From assembly GCA_949289345.1 (NCBI GenBank), contig CASENS010000088.1:54451-118450 (forward strand): DNA of 64,000 bases, written 5' to 3'. Numbering within the stretch: position 1 is the first letter of the stretch; each line of letters begins with the position of its first letter. Both the position numbers and the translations under genes were made by a program. Below the pieces are notes generated by a model. The model worked only from the letters and a program-made list of their open reading frames with translations, made no database searches and had not been told where the DNA came from. Source of the stretch: an uncultured Bacteroides sp. (lineage in GTDB: Bacteria > Bacteroidota > Bacteroidia > Bacteroidales > Bacteroidaceae). Shown piece after piece: positions 17,892 through 27,382 of this stretch.

Positions 17892-18096
17892 AGTTCGTTT
17901 ATTTTTTTAATGAAGATACCTAAATTATTCTATACCATCCATAAGGAGGCCGAGGAGGATGTCCTGCCTTGGGGCCAAACTGCTAACAGGCTGTCTGCCT
18001 TATTCCAAAGCTTGATTCCATCGGGACCTCCCAATAGTCTCATCGGAGAGATAGATTCCGTCGGCAGAAAGGCAAGCATATCGTCTTCGTTATGGA

Positions 18097-21000
18097 TTAA
18101 AATGTCACATTCAGTCCCAGGGAATAGACTCGCGGGATGGGGTAAGAGTTCTCGTCCACACCGATGCCCGTACCGTTCAGTCCGTTGAGACTGACTTCGG
18201 GATTAGCCCCACTGTACTGGCTGATGAAGAACACATTCTGGATGGAAGCATACACGCGAAGGTTGGAACAATACTTGTTCTTAGGCAGAGGCACTTGATA
18301 GCCCAACGTAATGTTCTTCACACTGAGGTGCGAGTTGCTCTCAATCCAGCTGGTGTTCACCTTGCGATGTTCGGCCGTGGTACCGGTCATCGTACGCGGA
18401 TAGACACCCGAACCGGGATTCTCCGGTGAACGCCAACGGTTCTTGGCTGCTGCCAACAGATTGAATGCTCCATCCAGATTGCCCAGATACTGATGCGTCA
18501 AACTGCTGATGATTTTTCCGCCATACGAACCGGTCATGGTAATGCCCAAGTCGAAACCGGCGTATTCAAAGTTGTTGGTGAAGCCGAAGAGGAAGTCGGG
18601 ATTGGGGTCGCCGATGAAAGTACGGTCCTGCACGTTGATGACACCGTCCTCGTTCACATCCTTAAACTTGATGGTTCCTACCTGCGAGGTACTGCTCTTG
18701 GGCGAATTGGCCAAGTCTTCTTCATCCTTATAAAGCCCCAACTTAATGTATCCGAAGAACTGGCTCAGCGGATACCCTTCTTGATTGCGATAATAGTCGG
18801 AATATTCGCTGGTATTGCGGGTAATGTAGCCCGGGTCTACTAATTCAACAATCTTATTGCGGTCGAAAGAGATGTTGAAGTTGGACTGCCAGGAGAATTT
18901 GCCAAACCGATTATTATATCCCAAGCTGATTTCATGCCCCCAGAAGTGAATCTTTCCCACGTTGGAGGTGATGGAAGCAAACCCCGATGCTTCCGGTATG
19001 GGGCGGTCCTGAATCATGTTGTCAGTAGCCTTCTTATAATAATCGTACGAGAGGCTGAAGCGATTGTTGAACATCGTGATGTCCACTCCGAAGTCGAATT
19101 GTGCCGTACGTTCCCAAGCCAAGTCCGTATTGGCAATGTTACTGCCGGAAGCTCCGCTGACCAAGGCACCGCCGAACACATAGTTATACTCACCGATATT
19201 GGCAATATGAGTATAGTTTCCGATGTTGTCGTTACCCGTGATACCATAGCTGGCTCTCAGCTTGAGCATGTCCAGATGGGGGACTGCCTGCATGAACTTC
19301 TCCTCGCTGACTACCCAGCCACCTGAGATAGAGGGGAAATAACCGTAACGCTTGGAAGCACCGAAACGGGATGAACCGTCACGCCGGATGGCAGCCGAAA
19401 TCAGATACTTGCCCCGATAGTTGTAATTGATACGGCCTAAGAGAGACAACAAGGCATACTCTGTGATATTGCTCGTACCGGAAGTAATGCTGGTAGCATT
19501 GCTCAAGTAAGGAATGTCATCGCTGCTGAAGTTGCTGCCCGACAGACTATTGCTCTCTTTGGTATATTTCTGTGCCGAGAAGCCTAAAAGCACTTCCAGC
19601 TTGTGCGCTTCTTTGAATGTGTTGGCATACGTCAAGTTGGTTTCCGAAATCCAAGTATAGTCATTATAATAGCTACTGGTTCCGGTGGCTACGTTGTCGG
19701 CAGTGATGCTGCCCGGTCTGAAGTACTTCCGACGTTCCCAGGTCATGTCGGTAGCCAGACTGGTCTTCAATGTAAGTCCTTTCAAGGGTGTGATGCTGAG
19801 GTATCCATTAGCCAACAGACGAGCCGTGGTATAGTCATCTACCGTCTCCATGATAATCTTATAAGGGTTGATATTATTCAGCATCGGTGAAGTATTGACA
19901 TAAAGCGGCATATTGCCGTCCTCATCCACTGGCGCTACCAACGGACTGGCTTGCAACGCCTTGTTAAAGATGTTGTTTACCCCGTCAAAGGCCATGAGCG
20001 AGTTATGGTCCAACTTGTAGGAAGGAGCCACGTTGATGCCAATCTCAGCAAAATCTTTCAACTTAAACATCTGATTGAGGCGGGCAGAAATCATCTTTAC
20101 ACCGGTATTCTCCACTACACCGTCCTGCATGGAATAGCCTATCATAGCAGAGGTAGAATAATTATCACCTCCTTTAAAGAGCGACAAATCATACTTTTGG
20201 ATGGCTGCACTGCGTGTCATCACGTCAAACCAGTCGGTACCTTCGCCATAACGTTCGGGATTCTCATAAAGTGGGTCAAGCTCTCCCGTATATCCCTCGT
20301 ACTTCACCCGATCCTCGTAGTATTCATTCTGAAACTCAGCCCATTCACGCGCATTCATCATGTCGGGACGTCCGCGCTGTGGCACAGTCTGCACTCCGTA
20401 ATTGGCGGAAAACTCCAAACGCGCATCACCGGCTTTAGCCTTACGGGTAGTGATCAGGATAACTCCATTGGCTGCCCGCGAACCGTAGAGCGCACTGGCT
20501 GAAGCATCTTTCAACACACTGAGCGACTCAATCTCGGCAGGATTGATATTATTGGCATCACCCGTAAGCGGAATACCGTCTACTACAATCAGCGGACTGT
20601 TACCCGATGACAGAGAGGCTGCTCCACGGATGCGGAATGCCATGCCCGAACCTACCCGGCCACTGTATTGGTTGACTTGTACACCGGCTATCTTACCCTG
20701 CATTTCCTGGGAGAATTGCAACACCGGCATATCGGAAAGCCCCTTAGTATTAAGTTGCGATACCGAACCTGTGACTTCTCGTTTCAGCTGGCTGCCATAA
20801 CTCACAATAACCACTTCATCCAGCATCTTAGAGTCTTCATCCAAGGTAATGTCCAGCTTGGTTTGTCCTTTAACTTTCACCTCCCGTGTGGCATAACCAA
20901 TGAAGGACACTTTAATCGTGGCGTCAGATGTCACCGCTAACGAAAAACATCCATCAGCATCAGTTATGGTACCGGTGTGTGCTCCATTTTGGATAACATT

Positions 21001-21408
21001 AGCTCCGATAATTGGCTCACCGGTAGCATCTTTTACTTTGCCAGATACGGTAATACGTCGGGCGGGAACTTTCTTCTCTTCAGAAGATTTTCGGATAATC
21101 ACTTGATTTCCTCTGATTTCGTATTTCAGACCCTTCAATGTTTCCGACAGGACCTTGTCGAGACTTTGGCCGGAGTAGACAGCGTTTATTTTTCTCCCGG
21201 TATCAACGTCCGCTGCATCGTAGACAAAGGTATAGTCCGACTGGTTTTCAATGGTGGCGAACAGCTCTTTAAGCGTAACATCACGTAGAGAAAGGGTTAG
21301 TGAAGTATCCGTCCCTTGAGACCAGACACTTACATAAGCCCAACATGCAAGCAGGGCCATTATGATAAATCTTTTTACCATGAGGCTTGAATTCTTTTTC
21401 TTATTCAT
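18097..21408 (-). CDS. SusC/RagA family TonB-dependent outer-membrane transporter with STN signalling domain
   Basis: This 1103-aa TonB-dependent importer takes up large nutrients with SusD. After the signal peptide comes an STN domain (about residues 37-105, LRDVTLKELFATIENQSDYTF...VIIRK), which contacts a FecR anti-sigma. A carboxypeptidase-regulatory-like domain follows (ISGKVKDATGEPIIGANV, with VSGKV as written). The plug has VDGIPLTGDANNINPAEIESLSVLKDASASALYGSRAANGVILI, then the beta-barrel ends in YSLGLNVTF. The STN domain matches the adjacent FecR and ECF sigma genes, suggesting substrate-induced transcription. It is the first gene of the operon. Confidence 0.95.
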   Translation of the reverse strand: MNKKKNSSLMVKRFIIMALLACWAYVSVWSQGTDTSLTLSLRDVTLKELFATIENQSDYTFVYDAADVDTGRKINAVYSGQSLDKVLSETLKGLKYEIRGNQVIIRKSSEEKKVPARRITVSGKVKDATGEPIIGANVIQNGAHTGTITDADGCFSLAVTSDATIKVSFIGYATREVKVKGQTKLDITLDEDSKMLDEVVIVSYGSQLKREVTGSVSQLNTKGLSDMPVLQFSQEMQGKIAGVQVNQYSGRVGSGMAFRIRGAASLSSGNSPLIVVDGIPLTGDANNINPAEIESLSVLKDASASALYGSRAANGVILITTRKAKAGDARLEFSANYGVQTVPQRGRPDMMNAREWAEFQNEYYEDRVKYEGYTGELDPLYENPERYGEGTDWFDVMTRSAAIQKYDLSLFKGGDNYSTSAMIGYSMQDGVVENTGVKMISARLNQMFKLKDFAEIGINVAPSYKLDHNSLMAFDGVNNIFNKALQASPLVAPVDEDGNMPLYVNTSPMLNNINPYKIIMETVDDYTTARLLANGYLSITPLKGLTLKTSLATDMTWERRKYFRPGSITADNVATGTSSYYNDYTWISETNLTYANTFKEAHKLEVLLGFSAQKYTKESNSLSGSNFSSDDIPYLSNATSITSGTSNITEYALLSLLGRINYNYRGKYLISAAIRRDGSSRFGASKRYGYFPSISGGWVVSEEKFMQAVPHLDMLKLRASYGITGNDNIGNYTHIANIGEYNYVFGGALVSGASGSNIANTDLAWERTAQFDFGVDITMFNNRFSLSYDYYKKATDNMIQDRPIPEASGFASITSNVGKIHFWGHEISLGYNNRFGKFSWQSNFNISFDRNKIVELVDPGYITRNTSEYSDYYRNQEGYPLSQFFGYIKLGLYKDEEDLANSPKSSTSQVGTIKFKDVNEDGVINVQDRTFIGDPNPDFLFGFTNNFEYAGFDLGITMTGSYGGKIISSLTHQYLGNLDGAFNLLAAAKNRWRSPENPGSGVYPRTMTGTTAEHRKVNTSWIESNSHLSVKNITLGYQVPLPKNKYCSNLRVYASIQNVFFISQYSGANPEVSLNGLNGTGIGVDENSYPIPRVYSLGLNVTF

Positions 21409-21505
21409 GTTTCAAGTCGATTAAAAATTGTAATCCTGATAGAAATAATGATGATTTATAAGGTATATCTACTAAAACAGGACGGCATACGTCCCGATGC
21501 TGAAT

Positions 21506-22486
21506 TTATTTATAAACAATGGTGACCTCCTTTTCTTTGATTACATACTCGATAGGAGTGATTGCGCCAATCAACTCCAACATTTTTTCAACAGATTCTG
21601 TTTGTATTGTCACATTATATAAGTGATTCTTTTTCGGCATATTCTTAACCACGAACTTCCTACCATACCAATGTCCCATTTTGTCCCATAACACGGGAAT
21701 AGTCACATCTGTCAGTTTCAGTTCCTGTTCCCTCCAAATACCGGCATCGGCCATGCTTCCACCCGTCAATCGGAGGGTATGGTCTTTCTGGTTATAACAG
21801 ATTTTCTCATTGGGTCGCAACTTTACTTCCTTCTTCAGGTGATTCATCTGCAAGCCGACACTTCCTTCCACCAACGCAACGGCAAACAGGGAGTCGCGAC
21901 TGTGTGCCTTTACATTAAATGAAGTTCCATAGACTCGGATGGTGCCGTAAGAAGTATGTACCTCGAAACTGTGTTTCTTGTCCTTAGCCACTTCAAAATA
22001 AGCTTCTCCTTCCAAGGCTACGTCGCGAACGTTGTCTTCCGACCAACGTAACACGCTTTCCGAGTTAAGCCATACTTTGCTGCCATCGGCCAGTGTGAGC
22101 ATTGCTTTGTTGCCACGGTCTACACGGAATGTCACCTCATCGGGAACTCTGGACGGATGCTTCGTCTGCGTGAAGTAAGTGATTCCACCGCCTACAATCA
22201 ATAACAGGACTGTCGCTGCAGCTCCCAGCCACGTTTTCCGATAACGGGCCAAGCTATGGAAAACCAGTTTTCTTTTGATTCGATTCATAATACGATGATA
22301 AATTACATCCTGACCTACACCTTTCTGAATCGAAGTTTCAAACATCAACGTATCCATATAACGGGCACATGCTTCCTCTCCTTCGGTCGTATCGAGCCAT
22401 TCCAAAAGTTCTTGTAATTCTCCCTTTGAAAGTGGGCGTTCCCGATACTGTCTCAGCAACTCTATATATTCTTTTTCTGTCTTCAT
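21506..22486 (-). CDS. FecR family anti-sigma factor
   Basis: This is an inner-membrane anti-sigma regulator (326 aa). A cytoplasmic N-terminal segment that would bind the sigma factor is followed by one transmembrane helix (TWLGAAATVLLLIVGGGITYF, about residues 85-105). The periplasmic FecR domain then has FRVDRGNKAMLTLADGSKVWLNSES, GEAYFEVAKDKKHSFEV and VYGTSFNVKAH. The C-terminal domain is of the DUF4974 type. It should relay loading of the SusC STN domain to the ECF sigma encoded divergently 250 bases away. Confidence 0.93.
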   Translation of the reverse strand: MKTEKEYIELLRQYRERPLSKGELQELLEWLDTTEGEEACARYMDTLMFETSIQKGVGQDVIYHRIMNRIKRKLVFHSLARYRKTWLGAAATVLLLIVGGGITYFTQTKHPSRVPDEVTFRVDRGNKAMLTLADGSKVWLNSESVLRWSEDNVRDVALEGEAYFEVAKDKKHSFEVHTSYGTIRVYGTSFNVKAHSRDSLFAVALVEGSVGLQMNHLKKEVKLRPNEKICYNQKDHTLRLTGGSMADAGIWREQELKLTDVTIPVLWDKMGHWYGRKFVVKNMPKKNHLYNVTIQTESVEKMLELIGAITPIEYVIKEKEVTIVYK

Positions 22487-22690
22487 TTTCTTATAATCTA
22501 AAAAACTTGTTCACCACTATAGTCGGGAAAACATCCGAAAACTACTACTCCCAAAGCCGCTTCCAGAGCAGTTTTCATGAAAATGAAATAGCTGAAACAA
22601 TAGTGAAATACGACCGAAAGATAGAAGTAACGCTTGCTAAGATTTGATGATAATTCGCTAAACGCCATCCGACGGACACATTTATATCAC

Positions 22691-22698
22691 TACTTTTG
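22691..22698 (+). promoter_or_regulatory. -7 promoter element of the ECF sigma gene
   Basis: TACTTTTG fits TAnnTTTG and lies 37 bases before the sigma gene ATG. No TTTG is found at the usual -33 distance. The 250-base gap between the fecR and sigma genes shows no other feature I can name. Confidence 0.45.
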
Positions 22699-22735
22699 TT
22701 CCCGGATAGTTCAATAAACAGGGAAATTTGCTAAT

Positions 22736-23314
22736 ATGGAAAAATCGGATAAACAGAGCTGTATGGAGATAGAAGAAGTCTTTAAAAGATACTTTGACCG
22801 TATCTATCATTTGGCGATTCAAACCTGCAAGTCACCGGAAGTTGCAGAAGATCTTACGCAGGAAATCTTCATTAAATACTGGGAATGCAGTCTGAACAGT
22901 CCAATTATGTTCACGGAAAATTTTTTATATACTCTTGCCAAAAGGACAACCATTGATCATTTGAGAAGAAGCATCAGTCACGATTTAGTGTTATCATTTA
23001 CAGAAGAAGAACTAAACCAGGAATACTGTATGCAGCTGGATGACAGTGAAGAAGAAAGGGAAAGAAAAATCTCGATGGAAAAGAAGTTGGCATTCATCAC
23101 AGAGGTCGCCAGGCAAATGCCCGAAAAGCGATTGCAAATATTCAAATTAAGATGGGAAGAGGGACTCTCCATCAAGGAAATAGCCGAAAACCTAAACATC
23201 TCGCTATCCACAGTCAACATTCAATTGAAGAAAGCGATGGATTTCTTGAAAAGCAATGCGCAACTTACAACCGCAGAATTATTACTTGTTTGTGTACTAT
23301 GGAGCTTCTGGTAA
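22736..23314 (+). CDS. ECF-type RNA polymerase sigma-70 factor
   Basis: This 192-aa sigma factor has region 2 (FKRYFDRIYHLAIQTCKSPEVAEDLTQEIFIKYW) and a region 4 helix-turn-helix (LRWEEGLSIKEIAENLNISLSTVNIQLKKAMDFL). The hydrophobic C-terminus (LLLVCVLWSFW) is seen in several Bacteroidales ECF sigmas. It is divergent from the fecR gene rather than in the more usual sigma-then-fecR order. The probable target is the susC promoter, activated when FecR releases it. Confidence 0.93.
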   Translation: MEKSDKQSCMEIEEVFKRYFDRIYHLAIQTCKSPEVAEDLTQEIFIKYWECSLNSPIMFTENFLYTLAKRTTIDHLRRSISHDLVLSFTEEELNQEYCMQLDDSEEERERKISMEKKLAFITEVARQMPEKRLQIFKLRWEEGLSIKEIAENLNISLSTVNIQLKKAMDFLKSNAQLTTAELLLVCVLWSFW

Positions 23315-23341
23315 ATGCCCTTTGAAACACACATTGTATTT

Positions 23342-24391
23342 CTATTTATTGTTTATCAGAATGCGGTAAGCCCCCTTCTCCCTGCGCAACGGATAGTCCC
23401 CCCGCAGTTTCTCAAAGCATTCGGGATGGGCGCGCAAAGCCTGGCAATCGAGGCGGGGGTCATACATTTGCAGGCAGGCTTCTGTCTCGTCGTGTGCCTC
23501 AATCAGAGTCCGGTCAGGTAGAGGAGGCTCAATCGTGTAATGAGCGTCGATGTGAAAGAAACGGCAGAGGGCATCGAGCGCCATGCGGGTGGCGTTCGCT
23601 TTCCCGTCGGCCGAATAGCCGGCTATGTGTGGGGTGCCGATAAAGACTTTGCCCAATAGCTCGCGATTGATGTCAGGTTCGTTTTCCCATACGTCAATGA
23701 TGGCGTCAGCTATGCGGCCTTTATTCAGAGCGTCAAGCAAGGCTTGTGTTTCAATGACTTCGCCCCGCGAAGTATTGACAAGGACTGCGCGGGACTTTAA
23801 CCGGGTCAAAATTTCGCGGTTCACTAAGTGATACGTAGGATGCTTCCCTTCACGGACGAGCGGCACGTGAAGAGTCAGCACGTCACACTCCTCCAGAAGT
23901 CTTTCCAAGGGGCTGAATGCCGTGTTCCCTTCCTTTTCTTCGCGGGGAGGGTCGTTCAGCAGAACTTTCATGCCTAAGTCACGGCCTACTTGAGCCACCT
24001 TGCTTCCTACATTACCTACCCCGACGACTCCCAACGTCATGTCTTCCAGCCGGAATCCTTTTTCCTGTTGGAGCAGTAGGAGGGAGGACTGCAGGTATTG
24101 TGCCACGGAGGCAGAGTTGCATCCCGGAGCGTTTTGCCAAGTGATGCCTGCCCGGCGGCAATATTCAGTGTCAATATGGTCGAAACCGATAGTGGCTGTA
24201 GCAATGAAGCGCACACGGCTTCCTTCCAGCAACCGGCGGTCGCACTGGGTGCGGGTGCGGATAATCAATGCATCGGCATCCTTCACCAGTTCCGGCGTAA
24301 AGTCCTTGCCGGGTGTATAGACTACTTCATCGGCAATGTTTGCCAATGCCTCTCTTATATAAGGTATTTTCTCGTCTACGATTATTTTCAT
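23342..24391 (-). CDS. pdxB: Erythronate-4-phosphate dehydrogenase
   Basis: PdxB oxidises 4-phosphoerythronate in the DXP-independent branch of pyridoxal phosphate synthesis. It is a D-2-hydroxyacid dehydrogenase with NAD loop GVVGVGNVGSKVAQVG, the catalytic Arg region VNTSRGEVI, a Glu in DVWENEPDIN and the His in GTPHIAGYSADGK. The C-terminal dimerisation extension distinguishes it from SerA. ATG at 24391 was chosen over an in-frame GTG 12 bases upstream; this leaves 4 bases after the stop of the glycosyltransferase gene, with which it forms an operon. Confidence 0.93.
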   Translation of the reverse strand: MKIIVDEKIPYIREALANIADEVVYTPGKDFTPELVKDADALIIRTRTQCDRRLLEGSRVRFIATATIGFDHIDTEYCRRAGITWQNAPGCNSASVAQYLQSSLLLLQQEKGFRLEDMTLGVVGVGNVGSKVAQVGRDLGMKVLLNDPPREEKEGNTAFSPLERLLEECDVLTLHVPLVREGKHPTYHLVNREILTRLKSRAVLVNTSRGEVIETQALLDALNKGRIADAIIDVWENEPDINRELLGKVFIGTPHIAGYSADGKANATRMALDALCRFFHIDAHYTIEPPLPDRTLIEAHDETEACLQMYDPRLDCQALRAHPECFEKLRGDYPLRREKGAYRILINNK

Positions 24392-24395
24392 CCTG

Positions 24396-25337
24396 TCAAT
24401 CACATTTCACCCCCTTTTCAATGATGTATCGGGGTCTCCGTTTCACTTCCTTATAAATTTTGCCGATATATTCGCCTATGATGCCACATGCCAGCAGAAT
24501 GGCGCCGCCGATGAACCACACGGAAACAATGAGCGATGTCCACCCGGGAATGGTTTGCCCGTCGGCATACGAACATAATCCGTAGATAATGGCGGCTACG
24601 GCTATCAGCATGAATAAAATTCCCAAGTAAGCGATGTAACGTATGGGACGTACCGAGAAAGAGGTGATACCGTCTATAGCGAAGCTCAGCATCTTTCGGA
24701 ACGGATATTTCGATTCACCCGCAAGCCGCTCTTTCCGGTTATAATAGACCAAAGCCGAAGGAAATCCCAATGAGGACACCATTCCGCGCAGAAACAAGTT
24801 GCGTTCAGGAAAGGAAACTAAGGCTTGCAACGCCCTGCGGCTCATCAGACGGAAGTCGGCGTGATTGTACACGATGTCACCTCCTAACCCACGCATCAGC
24901 CGATAGAACCCTTGTGCCGTGGTACGTTTGAAGAAAGTGTCAGTTTTCCGTTCCCGACGAACTCCGAACACAACGTCTATGCCTTTCGCGTAATATGCTA
25001 CCATTTCACCGATTACGTTCACATCATCCTGCAAATCCGCATCAATGGATACAGAGGCGTCCGCATGGACGGCTGCCCACTCTAATCCGGCCCAAAGTGC
25101 CTGTTGGTGCCCCACGTTGTGTGCCAGTTTGATGCCAGCCACATACGGATTTTCCCGTGCATAGGTCTCTACCAGTTCCCATGTCCGGTCTTTGCTGCCG
25201 TCATCCACATAGAGAATGACTCCTTCATCCACCAACTTCCCGTCTTTCAAAATGTCCAGCACGTGTGACAATTGGGCGGTGGTTTCCGTCAGCACTTCCT
25301 CTTCATTATAGCAGGGAACAACAATTGCCAATTTCAT
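24396..25337 (-). CDS. Polyprenyl-phosphate glycosyltransferase, GT2 family (GtrB/DPM1-like)
   Basis: This membrane glycosyltransferase (313 aa) probably makes a polyprenyl-phosphate sugar. The GT2 domain has VVPCYNEEEVL, YVDDGSKDRTW and the DxD motif SIDADLQDD. Two C-terminal transmembrane helices (YLGILFMLIAVAAIIYGL and IVSVWFIGGAILLACGIIGEYIGKIY) are typical of the GtrB/DPM1/ArnC group. It lies 4 bases downstream of a GT39-like membrane transferase that could use its product as donor. The sugar cannot be deduced. Confidence 0.88.
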   Translation of the reverse strand: MKLAIVVPCYNEEEVLTETTAQLSHVLDILKDGKLVDEGVILYVDDGSKDRTWELVETYARENPYVAGIKLAHNVGHQQALWAGLEWAAVHADASVSIDADLQDDVNVIGEMVAYYAKGIDVVFGVRRERKTDTFFKRTTAQGFYRLMRGLGGDIVYNHADFRLMSRRALQALVSFPERNLFLRGMVSSLGFPSALVYYNRKERLAGESKYPFRKMLSFAIDGITSFSVRPIRYIAYLGILFMLIAVAAIIYGLCSYADGQTIPGWTSLIVSVWFIGGAILLACGIIGEYIGKIYKEVKRRPRYIIEKGVKCD

Positions 25338-25341
25338 ACAT

Positions 25342-27054
25342 TTACTCCTTCCTCAATTTGAACTGATAAAGCCGCACCACCTTATGGTCGTCGCAACTAC
25401 GGCGTTTGCTATCGTACACCAAGTGTGTTTCGTAATCAGGATAAGCTTCTCCGAAAGCCTCCACATCCGAGGCGCCCACTACCAAATAGCCTTCATCGGG
25501 CAGGAACACATCGAACGGCACGATACGGTCACCCAAGTAGAAGTTAATGGTAAAAGGATGCGTCCGGTTTGCCAGATATACATCCGTACGGTAGGAATAC
25601 AATCTCCCTTCGGGAACAAGTTCCGCAATCTTTTCCGCTACTGGCTTGTCCGACTTCACATTCAGCACTGTTGGCTGATAGAAGCCGTCCAATGCCATAA
25701 ACAGCGTGAAAGCCATTCCTGCCACCGCATAAAGTACGGGCGTTTCCCGTTTTGTCGACTTCATTTTAAAGAATACATACACTGCCGCCAAAGGCAACAA
25801 GACGACCAACCATTTCCAATCCATGGATATATCTTTCAGCGCATGCATATAGGCGATGTTCTCCGCCGCATGTTTCCCCGAGAATATTGTATCGGGCACG
25901 ATGCCGCAACGCACCGCAATAAATGCCACGAACAACAGGACCGACAGACTACCCACGAGGGTGCCGAACAAGGTGATGGCTTTCCGATGATTACGAATGA
26001 GGTAAATCATGTATTCCGCCAGAAAATAAGCGATAAACGGATAGATGGGCAGCAGATAGACACTTCGTTTGCTTTTGGGAATGCAATAGAACACGAAGAT
26101 AACCACAATGCTGAGCAACGAGAACAAACGTGCGTCATCCATGTGCCGGATGTACGTTTTGAACCGTATCCACCATTCCTGCGGTTTGCTTTGTATCCGT
26201 TTGTATTTTAAGAAGAACAATGAAATCAGCGCCAGCAAGGTATAGGGCACATAACCTGACAGAACCGTCAGGAAATTGTAATGTAGCGGATTGATGTGCG
26301 ACTCATATGACATCTTTCCCAAGAAACGCAATACGTTTTCTTCTAACACTAATTGCAGGAAACGGTCGCCCCCTTGCCGGTAAGCGGCCAGATACCAGCA
26401 TGCCGGAAGCGCGCACGACAGCAACACTACTCCAAAGAAGGAGAAAAATATGCGCCAGAAGTTCAACCCGCGAATCCACAGGAACACTGCTACTACCAAG
26501 CAGGGAAGTAACACGCCGACTGGCCCTTTTGTCAGAAAAGCTCCGCTCAGACACAGCACACCCAGCCAAGGTATGCCCTGTAGACGTTTCTCTCCCCATT
26601 TATAAAGCTGATAGAGTGCCAGCACCATCAATGCCGAAAGCAACATGTCCACTCGACAGTTCGTCCCTGCGCGATGCACCTCAAAATTGGTCAGCGTAAT
26701 CAAACCCATCAGAAAAGCCACTTCCGTTCCTCTCCGTCGGGCGTAGAACACATATCCGGCAAGAACCATTACTGCCAACGCTACCGCCGATGGCATGCGT
26801 GAAGTATATTCGGTGACTGCTCCGGTCACAGTGGAGAAAACTGCAATCAACCAATGAAACAAAGGTGGCTTGAAAGCCAGTTCTGTACCGTTGTTTACCG
26901 GCAGAATCCAATTGCCGTCCTGCAACATCGAAAGCGCGACAACAGCTTCACGTGGCTCTCCCCGTGTATGGAAAGATGTTTCTCCGATAAACAGGAAAAG
27001 CGAAAGGATGCACAATGCAAACAGTACCCACCCATATTTCTTCTCTTTACTCAT
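25342..27054 (-). CDS. Membrane glycosyltransferase of the ArnT/PMT (GT39) superfamily
   Basis: This polytopic protein (about 570 aa) has roughly a dozen transmembrane helices. The first periplasmic loop carries the acidic motif TRGEPREA, equivalent to the catalytic DE region of ArnT and protein mannosyltransferases. It would transfer a sugar from a polyprenyl-phosphate donor to lipid A or another envelope acceptor on the periplasmic side. The start MSKEKKYG (27054) is supported by a -7 motif TATCTTTG on the minus strand at 27082-27089, which excludes a longer frame. It heads the operon GT39-GT2-pdxB. Confidence 0.85.
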   Translation of the reverse strand: MSKEKKYGWVLFALCILSLFLFIGETSFHTRGEPREAVVALSMLQDGNWILPVNNGTELAFKPPLFHWLIAVFSTVTGAVTEYTSRMPSAVALAVMVLAGYVFYARRRGTEVAFLMGLITLTNFEVHRAGTNCRVDMLLSALMVLALYQLYKWGEKRLQGIPWLGVLCLSGAFLTKGPVGVLLPCLVVAVFLWIRGLNFWRIFFSFFGVVLLSCALPACWYLAAYRQGGDRFLQLVLEENVLRFLGKMSYESHINPLHYNFLTVLSGYVPYTLLALISLFFLKYKRIQSKPQEWWIRFKTYIRHMDDARLFSLLSIVVIFVFYCIPKSKRSVYLLPIYPFIAYFLAEYMIYLIRNHRKAITLFGTLVGSLSVLLFVAFIAVRCGIVPDTIFSGKHAAENIAYMHALKDISMDWKWLVVLLPLAAVYVFFKMKSTKRETPVLYAVAGMAFTLFMALDGFYQPTVLNVKSDKPVAEKIAELVPEGRLYSYRTDVYLANRTHPFTINFYLGDRIVPFDVFLPDEGYLVVGASDVEAFGEAYPDYETHLVYDSKRRSCDDHKVVRLYQFKLRKE

Positions 27055-27200
27055 GCTTCTTCTTCTGAATGTTTTGGAAAGCAAAGATAGTGTTTTTACA
27101 CCATTCTCTGGTTTATAGACTTTATTTTTATGTCGGAAGCATATAAAAAACAGCAACTATAGGTAAATTCAGAAGCATTCCGGTCCTCCGCCGTTCTAAC

Positions 27201-27305
27201 CCGAAAACCCGGTCGCGGGAGTATCCAATATGACAGGGCAAAGTATCCTTGGATAAATGGTCAAGTATCCAATATTACTTGGTCAAGTATGCAATGATGC
27301 ATTTG
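27201..27305 (+). repeat. 22-bp-period palindrome array, AAGTATC family copy 2
   Basis: The heptamer (A/G)AGTATC (or AAGTATG) recurs at 27219, 27241, 27263 and 27285, exactly 22 bp apart. Units include palindromes such as TATCCTTGGATA. The left border CCGAAAACCCGGTCGC matches the left end of copy 3; no matching right border was found, so the copy may be truncated. It lies in the divergent region between the GT39-like gene and the DUF5672-like gene, flanked by their -7 elements. These elements and the array account for the 329-base gap. Confidence 0.85.
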
Positions 27306-27351
27306 TCATCAAATGTTTGAACAAATGTAATGCGTTTACCGTAATATCATC

Positions 27352-27359
27352 TATCTTTG
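27352..27359 (+). promoter_or_regulatory. -7 element of the DUF5672-like gene
   Basis: TATCTTTG fits TAnnTTTG. Transcription would start near 27366, which favours the ATG at 27383 over the one at 27371. No -33 element is evident. Confidence 0.5.
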
Positions 27360-27382
27360 TCCGCAAATGAATGATTGAGTTT

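Noticed and set aside
25384-26211. 275-codon frame on + opposite the GT39-like gene
   Set aside because: Antisense shadow; its His/Gln-rich sequence is typical of reversed membrane-protein code.
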